This document shows positions 9,007-16,741 of a stretch of 64,000 nucleotides of DNA, in pieces. Numbering within the stretch: position 1 is the stretch's first letter; each line of letters starts with the position of its first letter. The notes beneath the pieces were generated by a model that ran no database searches, was not told the origin of the DNA, and worked only from the letters and a program-made list of their open reading frames with translations. Source of the DNA: Anaerococcus ihuae (lineage in GTDB: Bacteria > Bacillota > Clostridia > Tissierellales > Peptoniphilaceae); contig NZ_CAKMRU010000001.1 in NCBI RefSeq assembly GCF_928368155.1, positions 812,001-876,000 of the forward strand, written 5' to 3'. Position numbers and translations under genes: made by a program.

Positions 9007-9717
9007 CTATCTCCTTTGCAATTTTCCTTCTCTAAATATTTTTCCTTTCTTTATTTCTATGATATAATCTGAAATCTGTTTTGCTTGATTTATATCATGA
9101 GTGATAAAAATATAAGAAATACTATGCTTAGATTGATAATAAAAAAGTAAATTTAATACTTTTTCAATCGTCAGTAAGTCAAGCCCAGCTGTAACCTCAT
9201 CTAGTATTAAAAAATCAGGATTAACCATAAGGGCTCTTATGAGCGACAATCTTCTTTGCTCGCCTCCAGATAGTTGGTGAACGGGCACATCTAATACTTC
9301 CTTTTTTAAATGTAAATCCTCGCAAAATAATAACACCTTTTCCTTTCTTTCCTTTTTCGACAAGTTTGTTAAATTAATAAGCCCTTCTTCCAAATTTTTA
9401 AAAGTGCTTATACCAGGATTTAAAGTACCAGATGTATCCTGGAAAACAGATTGGATATTTTTTCTATATTTTCTTATTTTTTTTAATTTTAATTTTGAGA
9501 TATCTACAGAATCATAGAGTATAGATCCTTCATCTATTCTTTCTAATCCTATTAATGCTTTTGCAATGGTGCTTTTACCAGATCCGCTTTCACCAATTAA
9601 ACTTAAGTTATCTCCCCTTTTAAGTGAAAAGGAAATTTGATCTAGAGCTTTAAATGTCCCCTTTACTGTTTCAAAAGAAAGACTAACATTACTCATAGCT
9701 ATTTCGTCCACTCCCAT
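9007..9717 (-). CDS. Nickel/peptide-type ABC transporter ATPase (second, NikE-like)
   Basis: A 236-residue ATP-binding subunit: Walker A GESGSGKST, Q-loop SVFQDTSGTLNP, signature LSGGEQRR, Walker B FLILDEVTAGLD, switch His in FITHD. The Q-loop Asn-Pro is typical of oligopeptide/nickel ATPases. It lacks the C-terminal extension (often an iron-sulfur-binding tail) of OppD/OppF proteins, as NikE does. It overlaps the previous ATPase gene by 19 bases, so the two are probably translated together and form the ATPase heterodimer. Confidence 0.85.
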   Translation of the reverse strand: MGVDEIAMSNVSLSFETVKGTFKALDQISFSLKRGDNLSLIGESGSGKSTIAKALIGLERIDEGSILYDSVDISKLKLKKIRKYRKNIQSVFQDTSGTLNPGISTFKNLEEGLINLTNLSKKERKEKVLLFCEDLHLKKEVLDVPVHQLSGGEQRRLSLIRALMVNPDFLILDEVTAGLDLLTIEKVLNLLFYYQSKHSISYIFITHDINQAKQISDYIIEIKKGKIFREGKLQRR

Positions 9718-10481
9718 TCACCTCCAGAATCTAATATCTTCTGACTACATTCAACAAATTTTCTTGTCCATTCCTCTTTAGGACTTTCAAATATATCTTT
9801 ACTACTACCCTTTTCTATAACACACCCATTTTCTATCACATAGATGCAGTCGCTATATTTTTTAAGAATTTCGGCATCGTGTGTTATTAATAAAATCCCT
9901 TTCCCTTTGAAATTTGCTTTAATCAATTCAAAAAATAATGATGAGTTATAATTGTCTAAGGCTGATGTTGGTTCATCAGCAATTATATAATCAGTATTTA
10001 GTCCCATAGATATCGCTAAAATCACACGCTGAATCATGCCTCCAGAGAGTTCAGTTGGATATGAATCTAAAACTCTTTCATATTCAAGATTGACGCTTTT
10101 GAGCTTATCTTTTGCTATACTTAATGCTTCTGATTTATTTATATTAAGATTAGCAATATATATTTCAACCATTTGACTTTTTATCTTTTTTCTTTTGTCA
10201 AAAGAAATCATGGGAAGTTGAGGAATAAAAGCGATGTTTCTATTGTTGCTATTGATATTATCTTTTTCCAATATATCGAAATCATCTATAGTAATAGTTC
10301 CAGAACTTACTTTTAAATCCTCTGATAAAATCCCAAGTATTGTGTTTACTAATGTAGTCTTTCCAGCACCACTGGGTCCAGTGAGACCAATAATTTTTCC
10401 CATAGGAATTCTAAGAGAAATATTATTTAAAAGATTGTTTCCTTTTTTATCTGTAACTTGTAATTGATTAACCAAAATCAT
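9699..10481 (-). CDS. Nickel/peptide-type ABC transporter ATPase (first, NikD-like)
   Basis: I start this at the ATG at 10479-10481 (MILVNQLQVTD), which follows GAAGGTGAAG and comes just after the permease stop. The longer open frame to 10547 runs inside the permease gene. The 260-residue product has Walker A GPSGAGKTT, signature LSGGMIQR, Walker B YIIADEPTSALD and switch LITHD, all typical of the NikD/DppD class. It drives uptake with the second ATPase. Confidence 0.85.
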   Translation of the reverse strand: MILVNQLQVTDKKGNNLLNNISLRIPMGKIIGLTGPSGAGKTTLVNTILGILSEDLKVSSGTITIDDFDILEKDNINSNNRNIAFIPQLPMISFDKRKKIKSQMVEIYIANLNINKSEALSIAKDKLKSVNLEYERVLDSYPTELSGGMIQRVILAISMGLNTDYIIADEPTSALDNYNSSLFFELIKANFKGKGILLITHDAEILKKYSDCIYVIENGCVIEKGSSKDIFESPKEEWTRKFVECSQKILDSGGEWEWTK

Positions 10482-10485
10482 ATCT

Positions 10486-11262
10486 TCACCTTCTATTCGC
10501 TTCTTTTGCAATAATATTAAAAGACATTGTAGTAATAAAAACTGCAAAAATAGGGTAAATTATGAGTTCTGGCTTAATAAATATTGAATCTCTCGCTTCT
10601 AAAATCATAGAACCCCACTCTACAACATTTTCTCCAAGTCCAATTCCTATAAATGAAAAACCAGTAATTGCTAAAATCATATCCGCACAGGACAAACAAA
10701 TATAATGAACTAAATCTAATAATATATTTGGTAGTATATGAACTAGAACCAACCTAGTCTTTGAAGCACCAAGTGAAATCATACAAGTGCAATAAGCTTT
10801 ATCATATTCAATATTTATTTGAGTTCTAACAAGTCTTAAAAATCTCAATATATATGAAACAACCAAAGCGATTAATGTAGTTTTTATTCCATTTCCCCAA
10901 GATGCTATAAATATAATTAAATAAGCAATTGGTGGTATAGCCGTTACAGCATTAATAATCGAATCTACTATTACATTCTTTTTCATGGTAACTTTTGACG
11001 TTAGTGTACCTAAAAGCAAACCTAAAGTAAAAACAATAATTGATGCCGTCATAACCATAAATAATGTAGTTTTCCCCCCGTACAGTATTCTCGATAAAAC
11101 GCACCTGCCCATACTATCATTTCCCAAAAGATACTTAGAACTTGGATTTGCAAATCTAAGGGGAAGATTAACTTCTAAGGGATCATTAGGGGCAAAAAAA
11201 CTTCCAAAAAATATAAATAAAATCACTAGGAAAGGAAATAATGTCCTTTTGTTTATTTTCAT
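10486..11262 (-). CDS. Nickel/peptide-type ABC permease (NikC-like)
   Basis: This 258-residue membrane protein begins with a short N-tail, then FAPNDPLEVNLPLRFANPSS and YLLGNDSMGRCVLSRILYGG. That is the classic DppC/NikC entry motif (GTDxxGRDxxSR type). Several hydrophobic helices follow, with the EAA loop around SLGASKTRLVLVHILPNIL. Its start overlaps the stop of the other permease by one base (TAATG), a sign of coupled translation. Confidence 0.85.
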   Translation of the reverse strand: MKINKRTLFPFLVILFIFFGSFFAPNDPLEVNLPLRFANPSSKYLLGNDSMGRCVLSRILYGGKTTLFMVMTASIIVFTLGLLLGTLTSKVTMKKNVIVDSIINAVTAIPPIAYLIIFIASWGNGIKTTLIALVVSYILRFLRLVRTQINIEYDKAYCTCMISLGASKTRLVLVHILPNILLDLVHYICLSCADMILAITGFSFIGIGLGENVVEWGSMILEARDSIFIKPELIIYPIFAVFITTMSFNIIAKEANRR

Positions 11263-12194
11263 TAATCTCCCCTTTCCTTTATCAAAAGATCGTTTATCAA
11301 ATCTGATATTATATTAGCAAGTGCAATAAATAATGCTAAAAAGAAAACCAACCCATGAATCATCGTTGCATCACGATTTATTACAGAATTTACAATCAAA
11401 TATCCAAATCCTGGAATAGAAAAAACTCCCTCAACTATTGCCACATTTGCAATCATAAGTCCAATACTCTGAAAGAAATTTGGAATTAACTTTACTATCG
11501 AGTTTGGCAATATATGTTTCATGAACAAAGTAAATTCCTTTAGACCATTTGCTCTAAAAAACATAATATAATATTCACCATTTTCTTTATCTAAAGCGTC
11601 TTTAAATAATGGATAATAAAAAGAAGCCCCAAATATCCCTAAAGTTATTGCAGGAAGTAGATAGTTTGTAATGCCAATATTACCTGCTACTGATAGCAAA
11701 TCCCACTTTACTGCAAATACATCAAGTAAGATAATAGCAATATAAAAGCTAGGAATTGAAACACCAATAAGGCATAAGAGATTTGTAAGTTTATTGATTA
11801 TCTTGCTCTTCCATAAGAAAGTAATGCATCCCAAAGATAATACCAAAACTACCTGTAATATTGCGGAAAAGAAAACAACAGATAAAGTTTTTGGCAAAGC
11901 CAACATTATATTATCCCAGACTGGTTTGCCATTACTTAAAGACTGTCCTAAGTCTAGAGAACAAAGATTTTTAATCCAGTTAAAATATTGCTTATATACA
12001 GGTTTGTCAAAACCAAATCTTATTCTTACTTCTTCAATTTGCTCAGGTGATGGACTTCCGATATGTCTTTTAGCATATGCAGTGGCTGGATCGACGGGAG
12101 ATAATTTCATTAAAACAAATGATAAAATACTAACAATTAATAATGTCATTATTAGCTCATAAAATTTCTTTAAAAATGTCTTTTTTGTATTCAT
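11262..12194 (-). CDS. Nickel/peptide-type ABC permease (NikB-like)
   Basis: The 310-residue permease opens with a membrane helix and the DppB/NikB landmark LSPVDPATAYAKRH, followed by RIRFGFDKPVYKQYFNW-like spacing (seen as VRIRFGFDKPVYKQYFNWIK). The later EAA-type loop reads FRANGLKEFTLFMKHILPNS. The segment NVAIVEGVFSIPGFGYL matches the usual VETVFSIPGLG motif. It lies 20 bases after tetR in the same direction and begins the transporter part of the operon. Confidence 0.85.
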   Translation of the reverse strand: MNTKKTFLKKFYELIMTLLIVSILSFVLMKLSPVDPATAYAKRHIGSPSPEQIEEVRIRFGFDKPVYKQYFNWIKNLCSLDLGQSLSNGKPVWDNIMLALPKTLSVVFFSAILQVVLVLSLGCITFLWKSKIINKLTNLLCLIGVSIPSFYIAIILLDVFAVKWDLLSVAGNIGITNYLLPAITLGIFGASFYYPLFKDALDKENGEYYIMFFRANGLKEFTLFMKHILPNSIVKLIPNFFQSIGLMIANVAIVEGVFSIPGFGYLIVNSVINRDATMIHGLVFFLALFIALANIISDLINDLLIKERGD

Positions 12195-12214
12195 TTTTAT
12201 ACCATAATTTAAGA

Positions 12215-12808
12215 TCAGCCTAATAATTCAGGAAATTTATTTTTCAAATATTCTTCTAACATCTTTTTGATTGTTTCTTTATTTTCAATAAAAATTTCTT
12301 TTTGATTTAAACTTTCATATCCTAAAATCAAAGTATTTACAAAGGTCACTAAAAACTCATCTTCAAAAATAGATGATAGCTTATCGTTTGGAGGAAATGT
12401 AGACGATAAAATTTCTGTGTTTGTTTCTTTTAAATTTTCAAACATTTCACACAATCTTTTATCTTCATTTTGTAGTTTCAAAAAAATTGCATAGATGCTT
12501 TTAAATTCATTTTCATCATAAATTCTTTCCATCATCATCTCAGTAATTGCGTCTAAAGTCGTTAACTTAGATGTGTCGATAGTTTTGCTTTTTTCTCCTC
12601 TATATTTGATTCCTAATTTCATAAAATCATAAATCATTTCGTAGGTTGATCCATAATGATAGTAAACACCACCTTTACTTAAACTTACTTTTTCTATAAC
12701 ATCTTCCATAGTTGTATTTTGGAAACCCTTTTCTAAGAAACATTTTTTTGCCGCTTCCAGAATTTCTAACTTCCTTTTTTCTCCAACTTTCAATTTTTTA
12801 TCATTCAA
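12215..12808 (-). CDS. TetR-family transcriptional regulator, first gene of the transporter operon
   Basis: I take the TTG at 12806-12808 as start because AGGAGA lies seven bases upstream. The frame is open to another TTG at 12824-12826 but that has no ribosome site. The 197-residue protein has the TetR helix-turn-helix (residues about 12-60: ILEAAKKCFLEKGFQNTTME, then DVIEKVSLSKGGVYYHYGS) and a helical ligand domain. It lies downstream of its own promoter and a palindrome overlapping the start site, so autorepression that also controls the transporter genes is likely. The inducer is unknown. Confidence 0.85.
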   Translation of the reverse strand: MNDKKLKVGEKRKLEILEAAKKCFLEKGFQNTTMEDVIEKVSLSKGGVYYHYGSTYEMIYDFMKLGIKYRGEKSKTIDTSKLTTLDAITEMMMERIYDENEFKSIYAIFLKLQNEDKRLCEMFENLKETNTEILSSTFPPNDKLSSIFEDEFLVTFVNTLILGYESLNQKEIFIENKETIKKMLEEYLKNKFPELLG

Positions 12809-12835
12809 AACTTTATCTCCTGTCAATAAATAATT

Positions 12836-12851
12836 CCGACGCTACCGTCAG
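12836..12851 (-). promoter_or_regulatory. Putative TetR operator
   Basis: GACG and CGTC flank a four-base centre, and the outer bases are partly symmetric (CTGACGGTAGCGTCGG on the minus strand). It lies between the -10 box and the tetR start codon. A bound repressor here would block transcription of tetR and the following eight genes. Confidence 0.5.
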
Positions 12852-12855
12852 TTTT

Positions 12856-12884
12856 ATTGTAACTCATTTGATAATTAATTTCAA
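12856..12884 (-). promoter_or_regulatory. Sigma-A promoter of the tetR-transporter operon
   Basis: On the minus strand the -35 TTGAAA (12879-12884) and -10 TACAAT (12856-12861) are 17 bases apart. The expected start point falls just upstream of or inside the palindrome at 12836-12851. Confidence 0.7.
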
Positions 12885-12950
12885 TACATGAAGGATTTTA
12901 AAATTTAGTAATCTTATTTAAGATATTTGCTTGAACGCCCTTTATACTTC

Positions 12951-13097
12951 TTTATTAATTTCTTTAAATGCGGTATAATTAATAAAACTTAATACACGCT
13001 TGACGCTTATAACTTTAATAGCAAGCACAGTAAGTGTACGGACACTTACGAAAAAATTAATGGAGCAGACCTTTACGGAATGCTCCATTTTTTTATT
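12951..13097 (+). ncRNA. Candidate short RNA or leader upstream of mobC
   Basis: A weak -35 (TTTATT, 12951-12956), 17-base spacer and TATAAT (12974-12979) would start a plus-strand RNA near 12986. It contains a stem-loop GTAAGTGT/ACACTTAC with an ACGG loop (13030-13049) and ends at a terminator-like hairpin GGAGCA/TGCTCC followed by a T-rich run (13062-13097). This gives about 110 bases without an open frame. It could be a stand-alone RNA, perhaps controlling mobilisation, or an attenuated leader of mobC. Confidence 0.35.
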
Positions 13098-13106
13098 TTT
13101 ACCTTG

Positions 13107-13127
13107 TTAGGGAGAACCCTAAGACCC
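13107..13127 (+). other. Putative oriT hairpin
   Basis: TTAGGG and CCCTAA form a stem with an AGAA loop, followed by GACCCCG, directly upstream of a MobC-type gene and a relaxase start. Small mobilisable elements usually place the nick region here. Identification rests on position and symmetry only. Confidence 0.4.
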
Positions 13128-13155
13128 CGAAATATATTTTATAAAGGAGAATAAA

Positions 13156-13512
13156 ATGGCAAATAGATTTAGAAATGAAAGAATAGAAATAAAACTAACT
13201 AAAGAAGAAAAAGAAGTTTTTGAAAAGAAAATGAAACTTGCAAATTGCAAAACTATGTCCCACTTTCTTAGAAAGTGCGTATTAGAAAAAGAAATTTATG
13301 TAGTAGACTTAGAACCATTTAGAAACCTACAATGGCTGCTTTCGAATGCAACAAATAATATAAATCAGATTGCAAAAGCTACTAATACAACTGGTGTTAT
13401 TTACAAAAATGAAATTGAATCAATTAATAAGCAGATAGAAAAATTATCAAGAGAAATATGGCAGATCCATTCCCTACTTCTTAATAAATCAAAAGAAAGT
13501 TCTGGTGATTAG
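13156..13512 (+). CDS. mobC: MobC-type relaxosome accessory protein
   Basis: The 118-residue protein starts with a ribbon-helix-helix-like segment (RNERIEIKLTKEEKEVFEKK, then CKTMSHFLRKCVL) and continues with LSNATNNINQIAKATNTTG, a hallmark of MobC/MbeC-type mobilisation proteins that help the relaxase bind oriT. A GGAGAATAAA ribosome site precedes the ATG. The relaxase frame starts one base after its stop codon, as in intact mob operons, but is cut off after 48 residues. MobC is therefore probably an orphan here. Confidence 0.8.
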   Translation: MANRFRNERIEIKLTKEEKEVFEKKMKLANCKTMSHFLRKCVLEKEIYVVDLEPFRNLQWLLSNATNNINQIAKATNTTGVIYKNEIESINKQIEKLSREIWQIHSLLLNKSKESSGD

Positions 13513-13513
13513 T

Positions 13514-13660
13514 ATGGCAATTACAAAAATACATCCTATAAAATCAACTCTAAATTTGGCAATAGATTATATAACCAAGAGTGAAAAAACTGATGAAAAA
13601 ATCTTGGTATCTTCATTCAAATGTCATCCATCTACTGCCCTTCAATTTATAAAAATATGA
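13514..13660 (+). pseudogene. Truncated MobA/VirD2-type relaxase (N-terminal 48 residues)
   Basis: The frame begins MAITKIHPIKSTLNLAIDYI and continues to CHPSTALQF, the usual start of PF03432-type relaxases including the segment just before the catalytic Tyr/His region. It then runs into a stop (TGA 13658-13660). The remaining several hundred residues, with the HUH metal-binding motif, are absent, and the sequence beyond is unrelated broken genes on the other strand. A deletion removed the relaxase body. Confidence 0.75.
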
Positions 13661-13768
13661 AAGATCATATTCTATAGCATATTTTGAAACAAAAAAAGAA
13701 GTAGATTAATTCTACTTCTCATACTTAATATTTTCTTGTCTATACTATTCCAAACAGTATCTGTTAAA

Positions 13769-13880
13769 TTACATCTCATTAATTCTATTTGAAATAATTA
13801 TCACTACTTCAATAATCTTATTAGAGGTCAAATCACCGATATACTTATTTTCAAGGTATAGGTCATAGAAGTCTCTCATT
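13769..13880 (-). pseudogene. Internally deleted remnant of an AbiEii-type toxin gene
   Basis: The frame reads MRDFYDLYLENKYIGDL, then TSNKIIEVVIIISNRINEM and stop. It matches two separate parts of the intact AbiEii at 16742-17584 (MRDFYDLYTLYK and ENKYIGDLTFDKVVDVVITISNRVSEM) joined by a deletion of about 60 codons. Similarity continues past the stop codon into the non-coding flank (compare 13745-13770 with 16722-16742), so a second abiE locus once lay here. Confidence 0.75.
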
Positions 13881-13889
13881 CATATTGTT

Positions 13890-14130
13890 TTACTTAAACA
13901 AATCAGAGTGTGAGCCAGTTCTTACTAAAGATAATACTAAAACATCTTCTATTTTTTCATATATCAGCAAAAAATCGTGCTCTATATGACATTCTCGAGT
14001 ACCCTTGTAAATTCCAGCTAAAGAATGATCTCTATATCTTTCATCAAGGGCTTCATCTTTTGTAATTTTCTCAATAATTTCAAACAGTTTTCAATATCTT
14101 TCCCTTGTTTTTTAGCCTGCTTTGTCCATT
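13890..14130 (-). pseudogene. Frameshifted YafQ/RelE-type mRNA interferase toxin remnant
   Basis: Two frames together give a YafQ-like toxin: KWTKQAKKQGKDIE in one, then after a one-base shift near 14085 LFEIIEKITKDEALDE, RYRDHSLAGIYKGTRECHIE and HDFLLIYEKIEDVLVLSLVRTGSHSDLF. The conserved catalytic-side segments (DHSL, RECHI, LIY, RTGSHSDLF) are recognisable. The N-terminus is missing or replaced and no antitoxin gene is visible beside it, so this is not expected to make an active toxin. Confidence 0.7.
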
Positions 14131-14361
14131 TTTCTCTTCTGCCATAGTTAGGAGAATATTCTCTTTTTCTTTTCTTAACTCTTCCACCCTGTCTGCAAGT
14201 TCAGCGTAGTCTTTCTGTGCATTAGCGACTTTTAAAAGCTCCTCTTGAAATTTTAGCATTTCATTGTCTATTTCCTCTATTCCACTACTTCCATCACTTG
14301 TGATGGCTTTTTCTATATTCTCTTTTATTATTTCTTTTAATTCGCCGTTATAGAATATCGG
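14080..14361 (-). pseudogene. C-terminal remnant of a second large serine recombinase
   Basis: The frame begins at PIFYNGELKEIIKENIEKAI and runs through IEEIDNEMLKFQEELLKVAN, AQKDYAELADRVEELRKEKE to a stop at 14080-14082. The coiled-coil pattern LKVANxxxDYxELAD is characteristic of the C-terminal region of large serine recombinases and differs from the recombinase at 834-2654. No resolvase domain is left. The last part overlaps the yafQ remnant in another frame. Bases 14362-14617 show no further recognisable gene. Confidence 0.6.
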
Positions 14362-14617
14362 TTGATTGATTACTATTACAAATACTTATTACAAATGTCT
14401 TTCATTTATTTTATTATTACGTTAGCATCACTTAAAATTAAGTTGTCCATATGCTTGAAATCGAATGTTTAAATAAATTATCCATAAATTTTAAAGAATT
14501 TAATTTCAAAAGTTTTCATTTCACAATTTAATATAATAGTCTTGATGATAAAAAAATAACTGCTTCCATCCACTAATATTTCCTAAACCTTTACATTAAT
14601 AATGCTCATATATATTT

Positions 14618-15385
14618 TTAGTCTTCCTCAAAATCAATAATAAATTCAGATATCACTGGTTGCAATTTATATAATGAACTTATTGCGTATGACATTTGAT
14701 CATATAAGATCTCATAACTATTTCTTTCTGAAAAAAATATTTTTTTTGATTCACTTTCAATTTTTCTATTCATGTAATTTATTCGATCATCATCGGTGGT
14801 TAAAGGATTTTCCTCCAACTTATTTGTTTCTAAAAGTATATTTTGGCAAATTTCAGTATCTTGTATTATATCATCCATTAATTCTTCAAAATCTGGAAGT
14901 TCAATAGATATCTTTACTTTATTAAACTCAATAGTACTTTCTAACAATTTAAACCTATGCTTCTTCGTGTTTATTTTTTTAATAAGGTATTCGTATTTAT
15001 TAATAGTATTTAATCTATAATCAGCAACAAATTCCCTAAACAAATCGTATCTTTTGATCATAGTTGAAATTTTTGAAATATCTTCTAATAAATAAAAAAG
15101 TTTATTTGACAACTTTAAATTTTCGATTTTATTCAAATAATCAATTATTTCAAAAGAAATTTCTATCATGTTATCTATTTGTCTTATTACTAATGTGTTT
15201 TTATGATTTCTTACTTGTTGTAAAATTTCAGCATTTTTTAATTCAAGTTCTAATTTTCTATTTTCTTTCAATTCTTTTTTTAGTATATTTTTAGCAACAA
15301 CTGCTGAAACAATTATAGCTAGCACTGATATACATGTAGAAATAACAAATTCAATATTATTTATCACATATTTAATAGGAATCAC
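14618..15385 (-). CDS. Uncharacterised membrane-anchored helical protein
   Basis: I do not recognise this 255-residue protein. One strong membrane helix lies at residues about 12-32 (FVISTCISVLAIIVSAVVA), and the rest is Lys/Glu-rich and predicted helical by eye, with long coiled-coil-like stretches (residues 35-60 and 195-225). The topology suggests a short outside N-terminus and a large cytoplasmic helical domain. It stands alone at the right end of the larger element, next to the att-like site at 15541-15560. Element ends often carry defence or addiction genes, but no enzyme motif is visible. Confidence 0.6.
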   Translation of the reverse strand: MIPIKYVINNIEFVISTCISVLAIIVSAVVAKNILKKELKENRKLELELKNAEILQQVRNHKNTLVIRQIDNMIEISFEIIDYLNKIENLKLSNKLFYLLEDISKISTMIKRYDLFREFVADYRLNTINKYEYLIKKINTKKHRFKLLESTIEFNKVKISIELPDFEELMDDIIQDTEICQNILLETNKLEENPLTTDDDRINYMNRKIESESKKIFFSERNSYEILYDQMSYAISSLYKLQPVISEFIIDFEED

Positions 15386-15503
15386 CTCAATAATGTTATA
15401 CTCACTAACTACCTATGTACTTATTAATTAATAATCTATTTTTCAATATCTACTATTTTTAATAACTTGAATTATTCAGATTACAAAAAATAGTATTGTC
15501 CCT

Positions 15504-15574
15504 CTATTTAAGATATTTCCCTTCGATTCTTGACATCAATACTACAGTCTCCACGTGTGATACATAGGCTTTTT
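15504..15574 (-). pseudogene. Second displaced 3' end of rlmCD
   Basis: On the minus strand the frame reads AYVSHVETVVLMSRIEGKYL-Lys-stop (stop 15504-15506). HVETVVLMSR is a standard end of RlmD-type proteins. Upstream of these codons the frame gives only about 20 unrelated residues (EISTKYEVNKIQKK) and then a stop. It differs from both the intact gene end (HVETIALIQKM) and the remnant at 596-911, so it is an independent displaced end. The gap 15386-15682 holds nothing else that I can identify. Confidence 0.6.
15541..15560 (-). other. att-like site 2 (HVET codons)
   Basis: On the minus strand TCACACGTGGAGACTGTAGT shares CRYGTGGAGACNRTAG with the sites at 891-910 and 18501-18520. It separates the larger accessory block from the abiE block. 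Confidence 0.6.
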
Positions 15575-15682
15575 TCTGAATCTTGTTTACTTCATACTTT
15601 GTTGATATTTCATTATTTTGTTGTCAATTCTATCTACTTCACCATTGATTTTGATTAGGCTATTTTGAATCAATATTTCTTA

Positions 15683-16615
15683 TTATTCATTCAAATGAAG
15701 CTCTCCCCAACACAAATAAAATAAATCATCTTCTTGAAGAGATAAATAAACCTTAAAAATTGTATTTAACATTTTTTTATTTTCTATAACTTCAAACTCG
15801 TAACTGCTATCTTTTAGTTCAGTGTTTTCTCTTATTTTATCCGTAACATAGTATAAAGCTAAATTGACATCACAGGCATTATTGTTCTTTTTTAAATATT
15901 CTATAGTCAACTCTTTTACTTTATCAGAATAGTTTTCAATGAAAAATTTTTCAAAATCTTTGTACGATTTTTCAAATCTCCAGGATATAATCTCATTCAT
16001 ACCTATTGAAAAACTAGATAAGTTAAGACTTGTAATGAGAATATCATAGTCTGTATTCCAATCAGTAAGAATTTGTCTTCTATATTTAATCACTTCTAAA
16101 AGTTCTTCTTTATCATTTTTTTTAATACAGCAATTTATTTTATCTATAATTTCGAATTCTCTTAAAAGATACTCTATGTAATCATATTCTAAATAAAACG
16201 AACAACTTTCATAATAATCAAGCCAATTTTTCGGATAAATAATAGGATAAAACATACCATTTTCTATTCTTGATATTTGGTTATTTACTGATTTTAGAAT
16301 TTGAGACAATATTGCCGCAGATTTTTTTGCTAATATATATCTATCCCTACCTTCTTTATTAATTGTGTAAAAAACTGCAAAAAAAGATATAAACGTTGCG
16401 CCCATAATTCCCAAGATAGTTATTTGATTATCCGTAAAATTTTCAGAAAAAATAATCAGAATAACTAGTCCCACTACAATTAACGCAAATATACTCATTA
16501 CACCTCTAAATGATAATGGTTTATTATTTCTTACAACGTTAAAATTGTGACTCGACATGACTGATTCTAAAATTTCAACATCATCAATTTTAAATTTATT
16601 TTTTTTATTAAACAT
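15683..16615 (-). CDS. Uncharacterised two-helix membrane protein
   Basis: The 310-residue product is not one I recognise. Two hydrophobic segments at residues about 39-58 (VMSIFALIVVGLVILIIF) and 66-85 (ITILGIMGATFISFFAVFY) are followed by roughly 220 residues of mixed helix with aromatic and acidic character (PKNWLDYYESCSFYLEYDYI). The start has a good GGAGGG site. It lies 126 bases downstream of abiEii in the same direction and could be co-transcribed with the toxin-antitoxin pair. No known catalytic motif is visible, so the name must stay hypothetical. Confidence 0.65.
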   Translation of the reverse strand: MFNKKNKFKIDDVEILESVMSSHNFNVVRNNKPLSFRGVMSIFALIVVGLVILIIFSENFTDNQITILGIMGATFISFFAVFYTINKEGRDRYILAKKSAAILSQILKSVNNQISRIENGMFYPIIYPKNWLDYYESCSFYLEYDYIEYLLREFEIIDKINCCIKKNDKEELLEVIKYRRQILTDWNTDYDILITSLNLSSFSIGMNEIISWRFEKSYKDFEKFFIENYSDKVKELTIEYLKKNNNACDVNLALYYVTDKIRENTELKDSSYEFEVIENKKMLNTIFKVYLSLQEDDLFYLCWGELHLNE

Positions 16616-16722
16616 TTAACCCTCCATTTTTATTTAAATTAACAAAAAAATAATATTAAATAGCAGGCCATAAAATAATTTTACATAGGACAATCGGATA
16701 TTTAAAATATTTATGTAATTTC

Positions 16723-16737
16723 CCAGACAGTGTCTGG
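16723..16737. repeat. Short perfect palindrome after abiEii
   Basis: CCAGACA and TGTCTGG flank a single central base, four bases past the abiEii stop codon. No U-run follows. A degraded version of the same sequence lies at 13745-13765, next to the abiEii remnant. Confidence 0.45.
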
Positions 16738-16741
16738 AATA

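Noticed and set aside
7361-12194. Plain oligopeptide (Opp/Dpp) permease
   Set aside because: The binding protein fits NikA/CntA stretches better than OppA/DppA and the ATPases lack the OppD/OppF tails. Still, substrate is not proven, so no nik gene symbols were assigned.
12812-12826. Upstream TTG start for tetR
   Set aside because: It precedes the AGGAGA ribosome site, which is correctly spaced only for the TTG at 12806-12808.
16723-16737. Intrinsic terminator of the abiE operon
   Set aside because: The palindrome has no U-run on the minus strand, so read-through to the 310-residue membrane protein remains possible.
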